Shown here piece by piece: positions 40,367-53,021 of a stretch of DNA of 64,000 bases; the first letter of the stretch is position 1; every line of letters starts with the position of its first letter. Below the pieces are notes generated by a model. It was not told the DNA's origin. It ran no database searches and saw only the letters and a program-made list of their open reading frames with translations. Made by a program: the position numbers and the translations under genes. This DNA comes from Olsenella_K absiana (lineage in GTDB: Bacteria; Actinomycetota; Coriobacteriia; Coriobacteriales; Atopobiaceae), in assembly GCF_036408855.1 (NCBI RefSeq), contig NZ_JAZGJQ010000005.1, forward strand, positions 1-64,000, written 5' to 3'.

Positions 40367-40912
40367 CTAGTAGTTGATCGCCTGCTCCTCGAAGTAGGAC
40401 TGCGGGTGGTTGCAGACCGGGCAGACCTTCGGGGCGGTCTCGCCGACGTGCAGGTGACCGCAGTTGCGGCACTTCCAGACCTTCACGCCCGGGCGGGAGA
40501 AGACCTCGCCCTTCTCGACGCGCTCGACGAGCTTGAGGTAGCGCTCCTCGTGGTGCTTCTCGACCTCGCCGACCATGCGGAACTTGGCGGCGATCTCCTT
40601 GAAGCCCTCCTCGTCGGCGGTCTTGGCGAAGCCGGGGTACATCTCGGTCCACTCGTAGTTCTCGCCGGACGCGGCGTCCTTGAGGTTGGTCAGCGTGTCG
40701 GGGACGTCGCCGTCGTGCAGGTACTTGAACCAGAGCTTGGCGTGCTCGCGCTCGTTGCCGGAGGTCTCGCTGAAGATGGCGGAGAGCTGCTCGTAACCCT
40801 CCTTCTTGGCCTTGCTCGCGTAGTAGGCGTACTTGTTGGTGGCCTGGGACTCACCCGCGAAGGCCGCCTCGAGGTTCTTCTTGGTCTGCGAGCTCTCGAA
40901 ATCCACTGCCAT
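40367..40912 (-). CDS. rbr: Rubrerythrin
   Basis: 181-residue peroxidase that detoxifies hydrogen peroxide in anaerobes. The N-terminal ferritin-like four-helix domain holds the di-iron ligands (LEAAFAGESQATNKYAYYASKAKKEG, ETSGNEREHAKLW, EVEKHHEERY). The C-terminal rubredoxin domain has KCRNCGHLHVGETAPKVCPVCNHPQSYF, with the CxxC/CxxC iron site. ATG 40912 follows GAGAGGAGCG. A TATACT -10 box lies at 41004-41009 on the minus strand, giving a leader of about 85 bases. Confidence 0.96.
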   Translation of the reverse strand: MAVDFESSQTKKNLEAAFAGESQATNKYAYYASKAKKEGYEQLSAIFSETSGNEREHAKLWFKYLHDGDVPDTLTNLKDAASGENYEWTEMYPGFAKTADEEGFKEIAAKFRMVGEVEKHHEERYLKLVERVEKGEVFSRPGVKVWKCRNCGHLHVGETAPKVCPVCNHPQSYFEEQAINY

Positions 40913-41015
40913 GAACGCTCCTCTCACGCCCTCCTCGGAGGGCACCCCTGAATCTGAGCCCCGCCCTGCCGCACCGAACGAACCGCAGGCCAGGGACATG
41001 GACAGTATATACCCA

Positions 41016-41897
41016 TCACGGCCTCCAATTACCACCCGACTCGTGACAGAACCCCTCGCCGGCGAGCTCACGAAGCAGGGCGCGCACGTCGGCCGTGGCC
41101 ACCCCCTCGCGGCCGGCGGCCTCCTCCATGCGGGCGAGCTCGTCGGAGACCTGCTCGGCACGGACGCCCTCGGGGTGGGCCAGGAGGATCCTCACCACCT
41201 CCGCGCGCTTCTGGCGGTGCGATCCCTCGAAGCGCGACTGCCGCACGTGCGCGCGCGAGCGCCTGGAGGGGTTGGGGAGCGTCCGCTTGAGGTGGGCGCC
41301 GTAATCGAGCAGGGCGTAGTACCACGTCCGCGGGTCGTCCTCCAGGTCCGAGCTGTCGGGCGGGCAGGTGGCGCGGACGAGGGGCACGAGGTCTTTGTCC
41401 GCCACGCCCGCCTCGCCGGGGAAGAGCTCGTGGAGGAAGACGGCGCGCACGTTGGTCTCGAGGTAGACGCCAGGCAGGTCGAAGGCGAAGGCACGGACGC
41501 CCGCGGCGGTCGCCGGCCCCACGCCCGGCAGGGCGAGAAGGTCCTCCTCCTCGCGCGGGAACGCGCCCGCCTCGACGACGGCGCGGGCGGCGCGGGCGAG
41601 CGAGAGGGCGCGGCGGTTGTACCCCATCCCCTGCCACTCGGCCAAAACGTCGGCCGTGGGGGCCTGGGCGAGGGCCTCGGGCGTCGGGAAGCGCGCAAGC
41701 CAGCGCTGCCAGCGCCCGTCCACGCGGCTGACCTGGGTCTGCTGCAGCATGACCTCGGAGACCCAGACGGCGTAGGGGTCGCGCGTGCCGCGCCAGGGCA
41801 GGTCGCGGTAGAGCTCGCGGCCGCGCGCGAGAACGGTCGCGCGGAAGCGCGCCAGTCGCTCGGCGTCGCCCCCTCCGGCGTCAGGCCCGCGGGTCAC
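41016..41897 (-). CDS. MutY-like adenine glycosylase lacking the FeS cluster
   Basis: 293-residue HhH-GPD glycosylase. The MutY features are LPWRGTRDPYAVWVSEVMLQQTQVSRV with the catalytic Glu, GMGYNRRAL, and the helix-hairpin-helix LPGVGPATAAGVRAF. The position of the conserved Asp (DGN in MutY) reads LETNVRAV, so Asp is Glu. No CxxxxxxCxxCxxxxxC cluster loop is present; that region reads NPSRRSRAHVRQSRF. There is no NUDIX-like MutT domain at the end. A short winged-helix-like C-terminus follows. It may still remove adenine opposite 8-oxoG, but this is not certain. It begins directly after the Rrf2 stop. Confidence 0.8.
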   Translation of the reverse strand: MTRGPDAGGGDAERLARFRATVLARGRELYRDLPWRGTRDPYAVWVSEVMLQQTQVSRVDGRWQRWLARFPTPEALAQAPTADVLAEWQGMGYNRRALSLARAARAVVEAGAFPREEEDLLALPGVGPATAAGVRAFAFDLPGVYLETNVRAVFLHELFPGEAGVADKDLVPLVRATCPPDSSDLEDDPRTWYYALLDYGAHLKRTLPNPSRRSRAHVRQSRFEGSHRQKRAEVVRILLAHPEGVRAEQVSDELARMEEAAGREGVATADVRALLRELAGEGFCHESGGNWRP

Positions 41898-42455
41898 CTA
41901 GCGCCCCCTGGCGGTGCCGTCGACGGGCTCCCCGCCCCTCCCGAACGCGACGTCTACCCCGACGCCCGTCTTGGGGCAGCCCGCGAGCGCCAGCTCGCCG
42001 AGGTGCGGCGCGAGGGCGCTCACCTCGGGCGAGGGCTGGCGCGCGGAGTCGGTGCCGAGGATGGCATCTGCGAGCGAGACGCTCCCGAAGTAGGCCTCGA
42101 GCAGCTTGCGCGCGTAGCACCAGATGCGGTTGAAGCGGCAGGTCTCGAGGTTCGGGCAGGGGTAGTCGCGCTCGCACGTGTCGCAGACCGCTATGTTGAC
42201 CGGCCCCTGCAGGGCCTCGATCACCTGGAGCAAGGTGGCCTCGTGCGGGTCGACGGCGAGTTTCATGCCACCGTGCGAGCCGCGGAGGCTCTCGATGATG
42301 CCGGCGCGCACGAGCTCGTGCTGAATCGAGCGGGCGAAGGAGTAGGGCACGCCGTTCTCCTCCGCCGCGCTTCTCACTGAGACGACCGAGCCTGGATGGC
42401 GCACCAGGTCGGCGATCATGCGCAGCGCATAGTCAGTCTTCCTGGATATGTCCAC
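41898..42455 (-). CDS. Rrf2-family transcriptional regulator
   Basis: 185-residue winged-helix regulator. The opening ISRKTDYALRMIADLVRHPGSVVSVRSAAEENGVPYSFARSIQHELVRAGIIESLRGSHGGMKLA is the Rrf2 domain. A cysteine-rich stretch CDTCERDYPCPNLETCRFNRIWC (about 90-115) has several possible ligands for an FeS cluster, as in IscR/NsrR/RsrR, but spacing is atypical. The C-terminal 50 residues are unlike the family. Start is GTG with GGAGG nine bases upstream. It abuts the MutY-like gene with no gap, so the two are cotranscribed. Its promoter is flanked by perfect inverted repeats. Confidence 0.9.
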   Translation of the reverse strand: MDISRKTDYALRMIADLVRHPGSVVSVRSAAEENGVPYSFARSIQHELVRAGIIESLRGSHGGMKLAVDPHEATLLQVIEALQGPVNIAVCDTCERDYPCPNLETCRFNRIWCYARKLLEAYFGSVSLADAILGTDSARQPSPEVSALAPHLGELALAGCPKTGVGVDVAFGRGGEPVDGTARGR

Positions 42456-42524
42456 GATAAATGCCTCCGAGTGAGATGCAATTCTGTAAATACTTAAGAT
42501 ACTACAAACTTAGTCGCATTTATC
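42456..42524. promoter_or_regulatory. Rrf2 promoter flanked by a 9-bp inverted repeat
   Basis: GATAAATGC (42456-42464) touches the GTG start, and GCATTTATC (42516-42524) lies 51 bases upstream. The interval is AT-rich and contains CTTAAG. A minus-strand promoter such as TTTGTA-16-CAGAAT fits between the arms. The pattern suggests autoregulation. Confidence 0.55.
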
Positions 42525-42564
42525 GGTGAGACGCTCCATCGCCCGTGACGCACGCCTCCTCAGG

Positions 42565-43269
42565 CTACCTTCGGTCCCAGTCCACGATGCGCCAGCCGCG
42601 CCTCCTCGCGATCGCCTTGAGGGTGCGGCCCGGAGAGACCGCGAAGGGGTGGGCCGCGCGCTCGAGCAGGTACTCGTCGGTGTGATGGTCGCCGTAGGCG
42701 TACTCCAGGCGCCAGCCGCCCTCGCCGAAGTGCGCGTTCGCCCAGCGCTCGACCGCGCGGGGCTTCTCGATGCCCGCGAGGACGGCACCCTTGACCCGGC
42801 CCGTGTAGCGGCCCTCGGCGTCGCACTCCATCTCGGTCGCGAGGCAGTCGTCGACGGCCAGGTAGCGGGCGGCAGGCAGGGCGATGCCGGCGAAGGTCGC
42901 CGAGACGAGCAGGGTCACGCAGCCCTCCTCCTCGCGCAGGCGAACCTCGCAGACGGCCTTGGGGCGGATGCGCTTGACGAGGGCGCGCTCGAAGAACTCC
43001 TGCATGATCTCGTGGACCTCGTCCTCGGTGTGCTCGTTGAGCGCCTCGATGATGATCTCGCGGGCCTCCTCCTGCCGGTTGGGCAGGTGGAGCAGGTAGC
43101 GGGCGCCCCACCTGAAGAGGCGGGCGGCCCTGGGCAGGGAGATGTAGCCGCGACGGAAGAGGTAGAGCGAGAAAAGCCCGCCGGACTGGTTGTCGATGCA
43201 GGTCCCGTCGAAGTCGAAGACGGCGATGCGCACGGGGGCGGTACTGGAGACGAGAGCGTCTTTGTCCAT
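42565..43269 (-). CDS. HAD-IB family phosphatase (SerB-like)
   Basis: 234-residue haloacid dehalogenase-type hydrolase. Motif I is IAVFDFDGTCID with the nucleophile Asp, motif II LLVSATFAG, motif III Lys in KGAVLAGIEKPRAVERW, motif IV YAYGDHHTDEYLLERA. The helical cap between motifs I and II (YISLPRAARLFRWGARYLLHL to EIMQEFFERALVKRI) matches subfamily IB, which includes phosphoserine phosphatase and related lipid or sugar phosphatases. Substrate not decided. ATG 43269 follows GAGAGGAACG. A terminator separates it from tRNA-Asp. Confidence 0.85.
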   Translation of the reverse strand: MDKDALVSSTAPVRIAVFDFDGTCIDNQSGGLFSLYLFRRGYISLPRAARLFRWGARYLLHLPNRQEEAREIIIEALNEHTEDEVHEIMQEFFERALVKRIRPKAVCEVRLREEEGCVTLLVSATFAGIALPAARYLAVDDCLATEMECDAEGRYTGRVKGAVLAGIEKPRAVERWANAHFGEGGWRLEYAYGDHHTDEYLLERAAHPFAVSPGRTLKAIARRRGWRIVDWDRR

Positions 43270-43370
43270 GCGCGTTCCTCTCCGAGAGCTGGTGTCCGGA
43301 CGTCCGCAGCGCAGGGGCGCCCCCACCATTCTAGGCACGCCGGCAGCGGGCGCAATCGCGCGCAGGGTAA

Positions 43371-43404
43371 ACAAAACGAAAAGGGCCCTCCGAAGAGGGC
43401 CCTT
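43371..43404 (-). terminator. Intrinsic terminator of tRNA-Asp
   Basis: AGGGCCCTC pairs with GAGGGCCCT. On the minus strand it is followed by TTTCGTTTTGTTT, a clear T tract. Confidence 0.85.
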
Positions 43405-43414
43405 GAGCATCCAA

Positions 43415-43491
<77 letters not shown>

Positions 43492-43510
43492 TCGCCTCAG
43501 TGCGGTAGCT

Positions 43511-43540
43511 ATTCTACACAGAGACCGCTGCCCGTGTCTA
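43511..43540 (-). promoter_or_regulatory. Promoter of tRNA-Asp
   Basis: On the minus strand TAGACA (43535-43540), 18 bases, TAGAAT (43511-43516). The -10 box lies 19 bases before the tRNA 5' end. Confidence 0.6.
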
Positions 43541-43591
43541 CCCTCAATTTGAAAAAATTTCCCGAGGGCGGAGTAATCTGCAAAGCCGCAG

Positions 43592-44365
43592 CTAGGAGAG
43601 GGCGACCGACACGGTGCCGGAGTCGGTCTCCATCTCGAGGGAGCTCCCGGCGAGCGAGGCCGACCTTATCGTGCCGCTTCCCTTGCACTCGTTGCCGTCC
43701 TGGTCGACGATGACCGACCAGCCGGAGCCGATGGTGTAGGCGGCCACGTCCCAGGTCCCGTCCGAGAGGTTCTCCGGGACGACGAAGGCGCCGTCGTAGA
43801 GCACGAAGGCCACGGGGGTGCCGGCGAGCTTGCCCAGGTCAGTCTTGGAGTCCGCTCCTCCCCCCGAGACCACGAGGCTGAAGGAGCCGTCATCCGCCTG
43901 GGCGAGCGCGTAGGTGTTGCCGCGGTATGAGATGGGCTCCGCCACCGAGGACTGGGTCTGCTCCACGACCTCCTCCTGCTGGGGCTCGGCCGGCTTGGCG
44001 GTGAGCTTGGCGAAGAGGAAGAACCCGAGGGCGATCACCGCGGCGGCCCCGACGACGAGGATGGCGACGACCTTGGGGTCGAGCTTGACCCGCTGCCGCG
44101 AGCCGAGCACCTCGGTGCCGTCCTTGTCGAAGACCGCCCCCTCGTCGGAGCCGATCCTCTCGAAGGGTCCCGTCTTGCTCACGTCGATGGGCTGGGGCAT
44201 CCCCTCGCCCGACGCGACCGTCCGCTGGCTGCGGTAGCGGGTGGCCACCTCCTCCAGGTCGTCCGCCGCTCCCGAGGACGCACCGTCGGGAGCGGCCGCA
44301 GGGGCCTTCCCGCCGGCCGAGAAGTGGGCTCCCGCCCGCCTGCCACCGTCGTCGCCTAAGGCCAT
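43592..44365 (-). CDS. Single-pass membrane protein of unknown function
   Basis: 257 residues, not recognised. Residues 1-95 are polar and low complexity and presumably cytoplasmic (with QPIDVSKTGPFERIGSDEGAVFDKDGTEVLGSRQRVKLD). One membrane helix VVAILVVGAAAVIALGFFLFAKL lies near 98-120, followed by a Glu/Gln spacer and an extracytoplasmic beta-rich domain of about 110 residues (PISYRGNTYALAQADDGSFSLVVSGGG, then DGTWDVAAYTIGSGWSVIVDQDGNECKGSGTI). This is a type II membrane topology. ATG 44365 has a perfect AGGAGG. It follows recR by 65 bases and ends before tRNA-Asp. Confidence 0.75.
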   Translation of the reverse strand: MALGDDGGRRAGAHFSAGGKAPAAAPDGASSGAADDLEEVATRYRSQRTVASGEGMPQPIDVSKTGPFERIGSDEGAVFDKDGTEVLGSRQRVKLDPKVVAILVVGAAAVIALGFFLFAKLTAKPAEPQQEEVVEQTQSSVAEPISYRGNTYALAQADDGSFSLVVSGGGADSKTDLGKLAGTPVAFVLYDGAFVVPENLSDGTWDVAAYTIGSGWSVIVDQDGNECKGSGTIRSASLAGSSLEMETDSGTVSVALS

Positions 44366-44430
44366 AGCTACCTCCTGTGTCTCCGTCCTGGGGGCGCGGG
44401 GCGCCGCCAGCAGGCGCCCCGGAGCCGGGG

Positions 44431-45039
44431 CTAGACCGCACGGCGCGCCTCGATCGCGCGTCCCAGGGTTATCTCGTCTGCATATTCTAGGTCGCCGCCC
44501 ACCGGCAGGCCGCTGGCGAGGCGCGAGACGCGCACTCCGAGCGGCTTGATGATGCGGGAGAGGTAGGTCGCGGTCGTCTCGCCCTCGACGTCGGGGTTGG
44601 TCGCGAGGATGACCTCGGAGACCTCCCCCGAGGCGAGCCTGGAGAGCAGCTCCTTCACGTGGAGCTGCTCGGGGCCGACCTTGTCCATGGGCGAGATGAC
44701 GCCCCCGAGCACGTGGTAGAGGCCGTGGTAGGTGCCCGTGCGCTCGATGGCGGACACATCGCGCGGCTCGGAGACCACGCAGATGGTGGCCCGGTCGCGC
44801 GTGGCGTCGTCGCACACGTCGCAGGTCTCGCGCGTCGCGTAGTTGAAGCAGATCGGGCAGAAGTGCACCTGCCGCTTCACGTCGAGGATCGCCTCGGCGA
44901 GCCGGCGCGCCTCCTCGGCGTCCGCCTCGAGCAGGTGGTAGGCGATGCGCTGCGCCGACTTGGGCCCGATGCCGGGCAGCCGCCCAAGCTCGTCGAGGAG
45001 GCGCCGCAGCGCGCGCCCGTCGTTTTGCGTCTGGTCCAT
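44431..45039 (-). CDS. recR: Recombination protein RecR
   Basis: 202-residue recombination mediator that works with RecF/RecO to load RecA at gaps. The N-terminal helix-hairpin-helix LGRLPGIGPKSAQRIAYHLLEAD, a zinc finger (CPICFNYATRETCDVC), and the Toprim domain (TICVVSEPRDVSAIERTGTYHGLYHVLGG) are present in the usual order. It starts six bases after the ybaB stop. dnaX-ybaB-recR is a widely conserved gene order and confirms all three calls. Confidence 0.97.
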   Translation of the reverse strand: MDQTQNDGRALRRLLDELGRLPGIGPKSAQRIAYHLLEADAEEARRLAEAILDVKRQVHFCPICFNYATRETCDVCDDATRDRATICVVSEPRDVSAIERTGTYHGLYHVLGGVISPMDKVGPEQLHVKELLSRLASGEVSEVILATNPDVEGETTATYLSRIIKPLGVRVSRLASGLPVGGDLEYADEITLGRAIEARRAV

Positions 45040-45045
45040 GGGCCG

Positions 45046-45354
45046 CTACATCAGCCCCGGGATGTTGAGCCCCCCGGTGATGGAGCTCATCTGCGCGTTG
45101 GCCGCGTCGTTGACCTGGCCGATGGCGTCGTTGACCGCCGCGACGACCATGTCCTGGAGCAGCTCGACGTCGTCGGGATCGACCGCGGCGGGGTCGATGG
45201 TCAGCGAGGTCAGCTTCAGGTCCCCGCTGACCGTCGCCCTCACCGCGCCGCCGCCCGCCGTGCCGGTGGCCTCCATCTGCTTGAGGCTGTCCTGGGCGCT
45301 CGCCAGCTCCGCCTGCATCTTGCGGGCCTGCGCCATGATCTGGTTCATGTCCAT
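45046..45354 (-). CDS. ybaB: YbaB/EbfC nucleoid-associated protein
   Basis: 102-residue small DNA-binding protein that forms dimers and coats the nucleoid. The helix MNQIMAQARKMQAELASAQDSLKQMEATGTAGGGAVRATVSGDLKLTSLTIDP and the acidic helix VELLQDMVVAAVNDAIGQV follow the family. ATG 45354 has GAAAGG upstream. It lies between dnaX and recR. Confidence 0.95.
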   Translation of the reverse strand: MDMNQIMAQARKMQAELASAQDSLKQMEATGTAGGGAVRATVSGDLKLTSLTIDPAAVDPDDVELLQDMVVAAVNDAIGQVNDAANAQMSSITGGLNIPGLM

Positions 45355-45428
45355 CGTGCGTACCTTTCACTCGCGCGCCGCCAGCGCGCCGTCGTGCCTC
45401 GTCCGCCCGGGCGTGAGCGAGGGTCGTG

Positions 45429-47918
45429 CTACCCCTCCCCGCCCGCGTCGGCCCCCTCGGAGGCCGCATCGGAATCGTACCCCTTGGCAGCTGGCTGCGC
45501 GGGCTCGGTGCGCGCCTTCACGCCGGCGCCGAAGACCTCGAACGCGTTCTCGAGTATGCCCCTGAGCTCGTCGGGAACGTCGTCCAACGCCGCCGCGGGC
45601 ACGACGTCACCGGCTCCGGGGGCGCCGTCGGGGGCCGCGGGCGCGGAGAAGGACGGCGCGGCCGCAGGCGCCTCCGGGGCGGGCGCCGAGGCGGGCGCCG
45701 GGGCCGGGGCGGACACGGGGGCCGCCTTCGGCGCGGGAGCGACGGGAGCGGGAGGCGTGGCAGGCGCCGCCGGCGCGGGCGCGGCGACGTCGTCCTGGAA
45801 GGCCTCGTCGTAGCTCACGGCGGAGAGGTCGTCGTAGGGCACCTGCTCGTAGGGGGGCTCCTCGAAGGGCGCAGGCGTCGCGGCGGGCACGGGGGGCCGC
45901 ACGGCCGCCGGCGCGGGGTCCCAGGGCAGGCCTTCCGCGGGAGGCTCCGGCGCGGCCTGGGCCGGTCGGGCCTGGACGGGCGGCACGGGCGCCGGGCCCG
46001 CAGGGGCGGGCGCCTGGACGGGCGCCTTTGGCGCGCGGCTCGCGGGCGCCTGAGAGGGCGCCGGGGCCTGCGCGGCGCGGGCGCGGTCGGCGTGGGCGAT
46101 CCTCGTCGCGGCGAGGCTCGGCTCCGCGAAGGCGAGGTGGCGCGGGCCGCCGAAGACCTGCGCCACGTAGGGCGCGATCGCCGAGCTCACGTCCGTGCGC
46201 TCGAGCATCTTCATCGCGAAGGTCGAGCCCTTGGGGAGCGAGACGAGCAGCTTGACGCCGTCGTCCGCCAGGATCGTCGAGCTCATGAGCAAGGACCCGC
46301 GCGAGGGGATCTTGCGCAGGAGGGTGTCTACCGTCTGCTTCCAGAGGCGCTGCAGCTCGCCGGCGTCAGTGACCGCGCCGGCGGCGGAAGGCGCGGCCGC
46401 AACAGGTGCAGGGGCAGGTGTGGGAGTCGCCGCGGCAGGCGCCTGCGGCCGCGGCGCCGGGCGAGAAGGACGCGCCGCCGCGGGGGCCTGCGCGCGCGGC
46501 GCGGCCGGGCGCGCAGGCTCGACCGGGCGCACCCGCGGGCTGGCGGCGGACGCGGGAGCCGACGCAACAGCGGGTGCCGCCGCAACCGCGGGGGTCGCCG
46601 CAACCGCGGGGCGCGCGGACGGCACCGGCACGGCAGGAGCAGCCGCGGGCGACGGTGCCGCGGGAGCCGGGGCCACGGGCGCCTGCACCGGCGCTACGGA
46701 GGCCGGCGCCGTCACCTCGGGAGCCGGAGCCTGCGCCGCGGCCGTCGCGACCGGCGCGCCCGCCGCGAGACGCGCGACGGTGGCCTCGAGCTCGGCGACG
46801 CGCTCCGCGAGCGAGTCCAGCGTGAGGTCGGCCTCGGGGCGCGCGACCCTGGTGAAGGCGACCTCGAGCGCGAGGCGCTGGTTGGTCGCGGTGCGCATCT
46901 CGTTCGAGACGTCCCCCAGGACCGAGAGGACGCGGGCGACGCGGTCCGTGGAGCCGAAGGCGCGCGCCTCGTCGGCCAGCTCGGCGACCTCGTCCGCGGC
47001 GCCGGGCAGGACCCGCTCGCTCGCGCCGACGGCGGAGGCCACGTAGACGTCGCGCAGGCGGGCCGAGAGCTCGCGCACGAACTGCAGGAGGTCGCGCCCC
47101 TGCTCGACCAGGGCGCCGACCTCCTCGAAGAGGGCCGCGACGTCGCGGCCCGCCATGGAGCGCACGACCTTCTCCAGGGAGGAGGCGCTGACGGAGCCGA
47201 GCATGTCCTGGGCCGCCTCGCTCGAGACGGTGCCGTCGCCGAAGACGGAGAGCTGCTCCAGGGTGGAGAGCGCGTCCCTCATGCCGCCGCGGGCATGGCG
47301 CACGACGGCGTCGATCGCGTCGTCGTCGTAGGTGAAGCCCTCCTGCTCGCAGACGTGCACGAGGTGCGCGCGCATCTCGTCGGTTCCGAGCGGGTGGAAG
47401 TCGAAGCGCTGGACGCGCGAGAGGATGGTGGCGGGGATCTTCTGCGGGTCCGTCGTGCAGAGCACGAAGACCACGTGCGAGGGAGGCTCCTCGAGGGTCT
47501 TGAGCAGCGCGTTGAACGCCGCCGTCGTGAGCATGTGGACCTCGTCGATGATGTAGACCTTGAAGCGGCCCCGCACCGGGGCGAAGCCCACGCGCGAGAT
47601 GATCTCCTCGCGCACGTTGTCCACGCCGGTGCGCGAGGCGGCATCCAGCTCGTAGACGTCGGGGTGGTCGCCCTCGGCGATGAGGCGGCACCGCTCGCAG
47701 GTGCCGTCGGGCAACTGGCCGGGGCCCTTCTCGCACTCGAGGGCCTTGGCGAGGAGGCGGGCCATGGTCGTCTTGCCCGTCCCGCGCGGCCCGCAGAAGA
47801 GGTAGGCGTGGCTGGTGCGGCCCTCGAGCACGGCGTGCTCCAGGGTCGAGACCACGTGCGCCTGGCCGACGACCTCGTCGAACGTCTGCGGGCGGTACTT
47901 CCTGTAGAGAGATTCCAT
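45429..47918 (-). CDS. dnaX: DNA polymerase III subunit gamma/tau
   Basis: 829-residue clamp-loader ATPase. The N-terminal SLYRKYRPQTFDEVVGQAHVV leads to Walker A GPRGTGKTTMARLLAKALEC, a zinc-binding set including CERC, Walker B IIDEVHML, the TLEEPPSHVVFVLCTT sensor, and a domain III helix bundle to about residue 370. The remaining half is an Ala/Pro-rich linker of very low complexity with a small folded tau segment (VDTLLRKIPSRGSLLMSSTILADDGVKLLVSLP) inside. No obvious slippery A-rich frameshift site was noticed. ATG 47918 follows GAGGAGCG, and a TATACT -10 box lies at 47951-47956. Confidence 0.96.
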   Translation of the reverse strand: MESLYRKYRPQTFDEVVGQAHVVSTLEHAVLEGRTSHAYLFCGPRGTGKTTMARLLAKALECEKGPGQLPDGTCERCRLIAEGDHPDVYELDAASRTGVDNVREEIISRVGFAPVRGRFKVYIIDEVHMLTTAAFNALLKTLEEPPSHVVFVLCTTDPQKIPATILSRVQRFDFHPLGTDEMRAHLVHVCEQEGFTYDDDAIDAVVRHARGGMRDALSTLEQLSVFGDGTVSSEAAQDMLGSVSASSLEKVVRSMAGRDVAALFEEVGALVEQGRDLLQFVRELSARLRDVYVASAVGASERVLPGAADEVAELADEARAFGSTDRVARVLSVLGDVSNEMRTATNQRLALEVAFTRVARPEADLTLDSLAERVAELEATVARLAAGAPVATAAAQAPAPEVTAPASVAPVQAPVAPAPAAPSPAAAPAVPVPSARPAVAATPAVAAAPAVASAPASAASPRVRPVEPARPAAPRAQAPAAARPSRPAPRPQAPAAATPTPAPAPVAAAPSAAGAVTDAGELQRLWKQTVDTLLRKIPSRGSLLMSSTILADDGVKLLVSLPKGSTFAMKMLERTDVSSAIAPYVAQVFGGPRHLAFAEPSLAATRIAHADRARAAQAPAPSQAPASRAPKAPVQAPAPAGPAPVPPVQARPAQAAPEPPAEGLPWDPAPAAVRPPVPAATPAPFEEPPYEQVPYDDLSAVSYDEAFQDDVAAPAPAAPATPPAPVAPAPKAAPVSAPAPAPASAPAPEAPAAAPSFSAPAAPDGAPGAGDVVPAAALDDVPDELRGILENAFEVFGAGVKARTEPAQPAAKGYDSDAASEGADAGGEG

Positions 47919-48314
47919 GCTGGCTCCACGCTCCTCGGTCCGGAGAGTCAAGTATACGCGCCGCGCCCGCGGGGCCCCGCGGGCGGCCGTTGTGGATATT
48001 GCGTCCAGGAGGCCCCGGGGGGCGCGGGCGGGCGCGCGGCCGCCCATCCCGGGCCGCACGTCCTTCTCCACCCAGTCCCACCTGCACGTATTACAGGCTG
48101 GTTTCCAGCTTGCTGCCGGACGTATGCGAGTGTGCGAACGGGGTGCATCACCCACGATTCAGGGTCGTGACGGCAGAAATACAAGTTGTTTCGGTTTTCG
48201 TGCCGTCCTCCGGCGCACGTAAACTGAGTGCGATTCATCTGCAAACGCACTCATCCGGAAGCGCGCCCGGGCGCAAGGCGCGGACGCGCGACGCATGGAC
48301 AGGGGGATCGACAC
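47919..48314. other. Divergent intergenic region between dnaX and gltB
   Basis: 396 bases without a supported gene. On the minus side the TATACT -10 box of dnaX (47951-47956) sits near the left end. On the plus side lie a small dyad CACGA-7-TCGTG (48153-48169) and the nested stem before gltB. GCTGG/CCAGC near 48097-48109 can form a short hairpin. The small SRP RNA, often beside dnaX in other bacteria, is not here. Confidence 0.5.
48209..48259 (+). promoter_or_regulatory. Nested stem-loop upstream of gltB
   Basis: Inner stem TGAGTGCG (48225-48232) with CGCACTCA (48246-48253), 8 bp and a 13-base loop. Outer stem TCCGG (48209-48213) with CCGGA (48255-48259), leaving an 11-base bulge on the 5' side. 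It ends 55 bases before the gltB ATG. It could be a leader RNA element or a DNA operator. Confidence 0.5.
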
Positions 48315-53018
<4,704 letters not shown>

Positions 53019-53021
53019 GAC

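Noticed and set aside
45429..47918. Programmed frameshift in dnaX
   Set aside because: No A-rich slippery heptamer with a downstream stem was noticed; the high GC makes one unlikely to be missed, but a systematic scan was not possible.
47919..48314. SRP RNA beside dnaX
   Set aside because: This neighbourhood was checked because the two are often adjacent. The SRP core sequence is absent here and is instead found at 60541-60649.
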